64,000 nt of DNA from Anadara kagoshimensis (Eukaryota; Mollusca; Bivalvia; Arcoida; Arcidae): positions 9,831,558 through 9,895,557 of the forward strand of contig CM037870.1 of NCBI GenBank assembly GCA_021292105.1, written 5' to 3'. This document shows positions 12,901 through 21,900 of the stretch, one piece after another. Every line of letters starts with the position of its first letter. Within the stretch, counting starts at the first letter, position 1. The notes under the pieces were generated by a model, which was not told where the DNA came from, made no database searches, and was given only the letters and a program-made list of their open reading frames with translations. The translations under genes were made by a program, and so were the position numbers.

Positions 12901-15900
12901 AAGGTGTAACGGAAGGACGGACACACGGACAGACACCCCTATCACTATATACCCCCCACTTTTTAAGCGGGGGTATAAAAATATAATTTTAAGTGATGTT
13001 ATGTTACAAACCATGTTATTTTAATTGAACATATATTTTCTAGAGTAAAATTAAACTTAGAATAACAAGATTCTCCTTTGAAGACATAACTGAATAACTC
13101 TCTTATTTTCATATTGCATTAATCAAAACATTGATATTTTAATATTTAAATTTTCTGCATGTTTTCCCAACTACCTCTGTAGTTATTCTAATTATAATTG
13201 ATTTGTCAGCTTTCAACGGCCAAGTGTAATGTACCGGTAAACAATACATCACACCACACTTATTTTTCAAGGAGAAAAATACTGGGTTGGACCGGAGATC
13301 AAACCCAGGACCTCCTGTACTATAGACGAGTGCTCTATCAACTCATCTACCCAGACTGTGACATTCCCTGTTATTTTTTCATTTCCAACTGTCCAATGGG
13401 AAAATCTCACCCAAATCCCCTTAGATGGACTTTAAATGGCCACAAAACTGCCAGTGCACCACTTCTAAACTTCCAAACTGTACCAGGAAGAAGAAAAATG
13501 CAGGGTTGGACTGAAAATTAACCAGGGACCTCACACATTACAGGCGAGTGCTCTACCAACTGAGCTACCCAGTTCGTTACAATTCATGAATGCCTCATGA
13601 TAATGTAGCCAAGCAACTTTATGAACAAAATGGCTGTTATATTTATTGGCATCACATAGCTTATCATGTTGTATATGGCAGGAATTTAATGTACCATAGT
13701 ACAACTATCTGTCTACCATTGTTCATGTTGTTTGTAAGGTGTTTTAAAGATGTAATTTCCACTACTAAATTCAGAATTAATTATATTGTCTTCTAACAAT
13801 TTGCCTTTTTACCTTCACAGAGTCTACTTTACACCAACAATGAAGTAATTCTAACACTCTCGTCACATCATGATTTTTAACAGCTTCAAATATACCAGGC
13901 TTAAAAAAAGAAAATAATACACTTTGAATTTTTTTCTAATATTGGTAAAAACATCATATCATTTGCTTTACTTAGGAGGGTATGGTAAATACATGTATAT
14001 AAAAACTCAAAATCACTAATGTTATATACAAGCTAAAACAAAAGTTGTAGGCAGGAACATTTTTGTTATAAATGTACATGTAGCATCTGTTAAATAGGAA
14101 TTAGTTTCAACACATCCTCTCTCTCTCTCTCTCTCTCTCTTTTCAATCTACAAATTTACATGCCCCTATATAAATGCTAGTTGTTCAATGTTTGAGAGGT
14201 TTAATCAATGATTACAATAATTAACAAATATTTAAAATATCAAAAAAAATCTAAATTAATAATCAGTATTCCAATCAGTATTGTAAAATCAAGTCTCACA
14301 GGTGGCCCATAGTTAGGTGGTTAAGCTCAAAGGCTAATGACTGGATCACTTAATCAATTTTATAGTACATAAATGAACAAAATTATGTATATTGTTACAA
14401 CTTCACATATACGTATAGTAAATCCTTGATTCATTGCCACTATTTATTAAGTGAAATTTTTGGCAATACTTAGAATAAAGAGATCTGGTGTTAAATTGAG
14501 AAATGCTCATAAGAAAAACAGAAGAAATAGATTTAAGGACTTGAATATAGTGTGATAAATAAGGTGGTAAAGTATCAAAGGAGTATAACAACACGGTTTT
14601 ACTGTACATATATACAAGTATTGCTATATATACCTTATAATGTTCATATACAGACTGCCAATACTTATTTCTAACACACATTTCCATTGGTGTTCTGTTA
14701 TCCTGTAAAATTAAAGTTTACAATTCTCAATTATAATGTTCATATACAGACTGCCAATACCTATTTCTAACACACATTTCCATTGGTGTTCTATTATCCT
14801 GTAAGATTAAAGTTTACAATTCTCAATTATAATGTTCATATACAGACTGCCAATACCTATTTCTAACACACATTTCCATTGGTGTTCTATTATCCTGTAA
14901 AATTAAAGTTTACAATTCTCAATTATAATGTTCATATACAGACTGCCAATACTTATTTCTAACACACATTTTCATTGGTGTTCTGTTATCCTGTAAGATT
15001 AAAGTTTACAATTCTCAATTATAATGTTCATATACAGACTGCCAATACTTATTTCTAACACACATTTTCATTGGTGTTCTGTTATCCTGTAAGATTAAAG
15101 TTTACAATTCTCAATTATAATGTTCATATACAGACTGCCAATACCTATTTCTAACACACATTTCCATTGGTGTTCTGTTATCCTGTAAGATTAAAATTTA
15201 CAATTCTCTATTACAATATTTATATAAATTATATTTTAGTTCACAAAAGTTTTGCAAAAAGGAGAATCAGTAAAATAAATATTCAATCGTCACTCATCTT
15301 CCAATGTTTTGGCTGCTAAGGCTTTCTTAAGTATTCACATGCATTAAAAGTCGCATTGTTTACAATGTTTATAATATTACATATCATTTATAATATTATA
15401 TTTTAGTTCACAAATAATTTTAAAAAAGGTGAATCAATAAAATAAATATTCAATTCTAACTCATCTTTGAAATTTTTGGCTGTTAAATCTTTATCAAGGA
15501 CTGACATACCTGTAAAGATAAAGGCTTAGCAATCAAAAACTTTGAAGATGAGTGAGAATTAAATATCTAAAATTACATTTGCAATTTTTTTAACAATGTT
15601 TAAAGGCATAAGTTACTCTTTCAAAAACAATAAAGTGAATGTTTGATATTATGAATCAATCCCCCGCAAGCCAGACATATCATAGTATGACAAATATGTC
15701 TATTTCCTTTTACAATGCACAATTTACACAAATTATCAACAAATTTTAAAAAAATCAATTAAGTTGTACATGTATTTTTAATACTTGGTTACCATATTTC
15801 TGACTTTGCAGTGTCAAGATTTTTTAAATATGATTTAAAATACTTTTAAAACACATATATATGTATGAAGAAAATATTTAGTTTTAAAAAATATAGCAAT

Positions 15901-18900
15901 ATTATCTCCACAACTTCACAAAATGAGTTGGCAATTTATGTTGCTAATGGGAAACAAAATTGTTTATGTTGTAATATTGTTTAACTTAACATTAGCAACC
16001 TTTTGGCTATTCATGACAAGAGAGTTGAGTTGAGTAATGGTGTTTAACATCCCAGTCAAGAATATTTCACTTATATCGAGAAGTCGCCAGCTATAGGCGA
16101 AGGTGCAGGAATTTTGCCTGTGTGTTGCGCTGATGGCATTATACAGCAGGGTTCTTTAACGTGCCAAGCCCACCGTGACACGGGACCTCGTTTATTTTAA
16201 GTTCCCATCCAAAAGAACCGTGACTTTCATTTCGTAATGCCGAGTGCTTGGCGAAAGAACAGTCACTACCCACTTTCAAGTCTTGGGTCAGACCCCGCCG
16301 GGGATCAAACCCACAACCTCCCACATATGGAGCGAGCACTCTACCAACTGAGCTACCGCAGTGGTTATATTCATGACAAGAGAAAATTCATTAATCTCTA
16401 TAAATTAATCTAAGAACAAGTTTGTGTATTTGTAGATATGGGAGTGTTTTGTGGTCTGTCTAGTACTAGTTCGGACTCAGTCGGCTTTAAGTGCACTAGT
16501 GATAGGACACAGCAGAACAGAAATACTTACACAAAACTTACACACCACATGATCTTGTGTTTATATTTATCCTTGAGATTAAGAAGTAAAAAATGTCTTG
16601 TAATAAATAGATGAAAAATTGCTGATGTGATGTAAAACAACATTCAACAAACCAAGCAGTTATTCCTTGAAAAAAATAAAGAATAGATGGACAAGAAAAT
16701 ATGTTCAGCTATACAGACTTTTCTTAAGGGCATTTTTATGCAATATAACTAGCAAATTGAATTAACAATATTTAGTTATGTTTACCCTAGTTTTCATATT
16801 TGGGTCAGCTCCACATACAAATAAATCTGCTACATGACAAGAGTTATCTTCCTTGGCTGCTGTCACATGTAATGGTGTATATCCATACTGAAAAGAATGA
16901 AACAGACATTTTTATTATTCCTCCATGTTTGTATATTTTATAAACATATAAGATAATGCAATGTACAATATTATATGGCTATCGAACTGATATCGTGAAA
17001 TATTGTCACGAGTTGACTTGAGATTTGCACAAGCTTGCAAGTGCAAATTTTCGAGTCAACAAGGGACAATATTTCACAATATCAGTTCAATAACCCTTTT
17101 ATAACTATAGCAAAATAAATTTTGTTTACTTCCATCAAGTATTTCATCTAAAATTGCATTTGTCATACAATATATAAATATTACACTAGTTCTTGATAAT
17201 GGATATAAGAACTAGTACAATATGACAACACGGCGATGACATCATCAGCCACGTTACAACAATTGTATGACGTCATAAACGATAGCATCATGTGACAAAG
17301 CATGCAGTTTAAAAAAATTGATTTGGTAAACCTCAGACTGTAACAAAGTTAGCGTGCAAATATTGATATTTATTGCAAGACCTCGGGATTTATCATTTAG
17401 TTTTTATGCAAGGCATATATTGCTATATAATAATAAAGATAAGTCCTGTTAAGTATAAAGATGTAATATTGTATGTTTATAATCATGATATTGTGGTGTT
17501 GTATGTTTATAATCATGATATTATGGTGTTGTCTGTTTATAATCATGATATTGTGGTGTTGTCTGTTCATAATCATGATATTGTGGTGTTGTCTGTTTAT
17601 AATCATGATATTGTGGTGTTGTCTGTTCATAATCATGATATTGTGGTGTTGTCTGTTCATAATCATGATATTGTGGTGTTGTCTGTTTATAATCATGATA
17701 TTGTGGTGTTGTCTGTTAATAAAGATGATATTGTGTTGTCTGTTCATAATCATGATATTGTGGTGTTGTCTGTTCATAATCATGATATTGTGGTGTTGTC
17801 TGTTCATAATCATGATATTGTGGTGTTGTCTGTTCATAATCATGATATTGTGGTGTTGTAATCATGATATTGTGGTGTTGTCTGTTCATAATCATGATAT
17901 TGTGGTGTTGACTGTTCATAATCATGATATTGTGGTGTTGTCTGTTCATAACCACGATATTGTGGTGTTGTCTGTTCATAATCATGATATTGTGGTGTTG
18001 TCTGTTCATAGATTAACTAACACTTTTCTGTCAGCTTTTTAAATTGTTGAACAGAGTGAATGAGTTAATGGAACTTGCCATAAATAGTGGCCATATTGAG
18101 AAGATGTCCAGAGTAAATTCAACTCATAGTAATAAAACTTGCCATTAATAGTGGCCATATTGAGAAGATGTCCAGAGTAAATACAAGTCATAGTAATAAA
18201 ACTTGCCATTAATAGTGGCCATATTGAGAAGATGTCCAGAGTAAATACATAGTTTACTGTAACAGCTTTCATTGTTTCATCACAGTTACTCATTAAGGTT
18301 AATCAGTAGGTTAAATTCCACTTTAATCTAAATTTATGTAGGAGCAGAGTAATGTTTTACATCCCCCCCTTTTAAAAATTTCATTTATTTTGAGGCCAAA
18401 GTGGCTGAGTTGTCTGATGTGCATGCTTCAAGATCCCAGTACCAATCACTGCCTAAGTTTGAATCCCACTCAGGCAGATCTTACCGTAGTAGCTTGTCAG
18501 TTTCCCTGCTGAAGGTTATTAATTTTCTCAAGTATTTTGGTATTTTATACCATCCTTGTGATCTATTATAAAAGTAAAATATTCAGACCGGGACATAAAA
18601 CTCCATGACATCACTCTAAAATTATTATTAAAATGACAAGCAAATTAGTAAAGGTACTTTTTGTGATTTGCACTTAGTTCAAAGGGCCATAACTCCCAGG
18701 AAATTGAGCAAACCAACTTCGATTAATGATATACACATCTTGTATCAATGTTAATGCTTTGCATTAAGTTATGTAAATTAGTGCTCCACAGATCTGTAGA
18801 ATTACTAAGTATTCTAGACAAGAAGTGTCTGGATGGACAGAAGGCACAGAGAAGTTTGAATTTAATATTGCCTGCCTTTTTTTAAGAAAAGACAGGGATA

Positions 18901-21900
18901 GCAAAGTTAATGTGCAAAATAAATTGAGACGGTATTGAAGTAAGTTCAAGTTAAGTACATGAGTACCTAGGCCTTCACAAGCATGTTAATCATGCACTGG
19001 TATCCAACAAAGAACACCTGTTATCCTGTTATTGAGTAATGTTTTTATAAGTATGTTTAACAAGAAGTAAGAACAGGTGTCTGGTACACAAGGTAAATAA
19101 ATAACAAACAAAACACATCAGGGCCAAGTTGTTTAAAGTTTGATTAGTAGTCAAAATTTGTTTTTTGCCTTATATCAAATATTTTGTGAATTTTTTGTTT
19201 AAATCACAAAAAATGAATAGAATTTCATCAAACTATTTTAAATTCTCACTAAATCACTGATTCAATTAGCCAAGCTTTGAACAACTCGGCCCAGGTCATG
19301 ATGGGATAATAATAAAATGATGTTTTTTGATTAACCTGTCCAGTCAGGGGGAATAAGTAACATTTAACCTTTAACTTTTATTAAATAATTAATGTTTATT
19401 TCTATCAAATAGTTTTATATTAATCCATTTAATGTTTTTCTATGGTTTGAAATACAGTCAAACCTGCCTATAAAGGCCGCCCAAGGGAACCAGAAAAAGT
19501 GGCCTTTATGGACAGGTAGCCTTTATATAAGGTTCAAATAACATGAAAAAAAAACCAATTGGGATACAATTCTACTGGCTTTATAAGCAGGTGGTCCTTA
19601 TATAGTGGTGGTCTTTAAGACAGGTTGGACTGTATATCAAAATATGTGTGAAATGTAAAAATAATTATGTTTTTTATTCTCCTCTAAAGTTATATGTCTT
19701 AAGTATATGATGTTAAATCTCATTATTTAAATAAACCATGAGTAAATTTACCTTATTCTGAATATTGACCTCAACCCCAGCTGCTATCAATATATAAAAT
19801 ATAAACGGCCGGTACATTGTACATACAAAATGGATATAATTGTTTCCTTTCTGTTAAAATAAAAAAATAAAAGATTTTAATTTAAAATTGATAATTAAGA
19901 AAGAAATTAATAACTACAGGAACAAAATACTTAATATGAAGAAATATATAAACAAGATCTACACTGTTTCTGCAACAAGTAGAAAATATTCTGTAAATGT
20001 ATTGACTTTAGCCTAATCTGTACAAATTTTAACAGAAATTAAAATTTTGGTGATTTGAGTAAATATGCATCATCTTAAATTTAAATTAAATAATTCTATC
20101 AGATCACCTTGAGTACTATGATGATACATTGTATTTAATTTTGTATTGGATTTAAATTAGTGCCACTTATCATTATCATTATTATGCGGAAATCTCTAAA
20201 ATTAGTACAAGTCTTAGTATGTCTCTAGTATCCCATAATGTAGTCCATTGTCAATATAAAGTATATATTAAATATATTCCATATTTCCCACCAAGCATTG
20301 CCTAACAATTGCTGTACTTAAATGCTTCCCGCTTTGTGGACTCATCTGATCTATATAATGTCAAAGCAACATCAAATAAATCCTGATACTGAACACAAAT
20401 ACTTTGACATTTACTTTACAACTCTACTGTGCTTTGTCAAAATCACCTAACAACCTTTTTTCTCTTAACGGTAATTTTTTTGCACATATGAAATGTGAAA
20501 TTATAATTAATTATTATGACAATAATAATTTAAACTACAGTAGTATTAAATCTTACCCAATCCTTAAAATGTACATTTTCACCACTAGCAATTAAAGATT
20601 TCAATTCTTTGATATCAGCAGCTATAATAGCCTGACCTATCTTGGTCTGTAAAACAACACAAAAGGCGATTAATATAAGTTAGCATTGCAGAATCTAAAA
20701 AAAACAACAATAAATGATTGCAAAAATAACTTAACTAGCAGGGAGAAAATATCTGGATCCAGTTGTCTTGTGTGTGGATGTGTCTTTTTGATAGATTGAT
20801 TCAATAAGATTTTATGTCCCAGTCAAGAACATTTCACTTATATTGAGACATCATCACCTATAGGCGAAGTGGCAGAAATTTTTACCTTTGCAGTGCACTC
20901 AGGGAAATGTGCAGGGAGGGTTTATTAACGTCCCACGCCAGCCGTGACACAAGGCATCAGATTTAAGGTCTCTTCCGTAGTAACCATGACTTTCATTTCT
21001 AAATGCCCAGTGCTTTGGTGAAAGAACAGTCACTACCTATATTCAAGTCTTGGTCAGGGCCCAGTCAGGGTTTGAACCCACTACCTTTCACAAATGAAGT
21101 GAGCACTTGATAGAGGATATCCCATACACTTAACATTATAATTATATGCTGATGGTGTTACAGGGGTAAAAAGTTATTGTTTATTTTGTTGAGACAAGCT
21201 AAAAATGATCATATACAAATAAAAAACAAAATTTGATCAAAACGTAAATTTTTTAGTCGCTTTCATACTTCAACATTTTTTAATATTTACAAATAAAAAA
21301 CACCATATTGTGTAATTTTGCAGCAAATATTAAAAATGTATACCGGTAACTATAAAATTAAAACAAATAAGGCTTTTAATGTTTAGGATCACACCCTCTG
21401 GCCAAGTGAGAGGCTAACCATGCCATTATTTTGCCATACCTGAGCCAGTTGTCTCATTTCTCCTGCCATGTTGAAGGTTATTTAAGTTTAGGCTCATACA
21501 CACACTGGTTGATATTAATCACCTGAAAATACAAAACAGTTAATGGTTATAACAAATACAATTTTTTTCATGAAGAAGGGTTATCTTTTAGTGGAATAGC
21601 TTAATACAGAATCTGCCACTTAATGAATCTGAACAACTGTCTTTGAATCCATGTTGGACAGGCTTTCAGTAGACCATAAAATTACCGTAAGTACACACAG
21701 ACATGTTTCTGAATGGTAATCCACAAAAGTTTCTACCCATCAATATTTATTTTATACTGTATATATAATAGTAATAGACAGTTTAAAAGACAGGTAGTAG
21801 TAGTGCAGTACATGTACTAAGACAGTGTCATTGTGCTTTATAGTTTGTGAATGTCATGGCTTTATCTTGATTTTATACATTTACATTTCCAGCCAGATTT

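Noticed and set aside
16290..16368. tRNA genes at SINE heads (also 13285, 13488, 18390, 27105, 29925, 43150)
   Set aside because: A and B boxes are present but stems are imperfect and the sequences continue into shared SINE bodies.
17373..18042. Long overlapping open frames on both strands (VLSVHNHDIV and NRQHHNIMI type)
   Set aside because: The 30-bp repeat period is divisible by three, so any stop-free unit gives open frames in several registers; no start context or family similarity.
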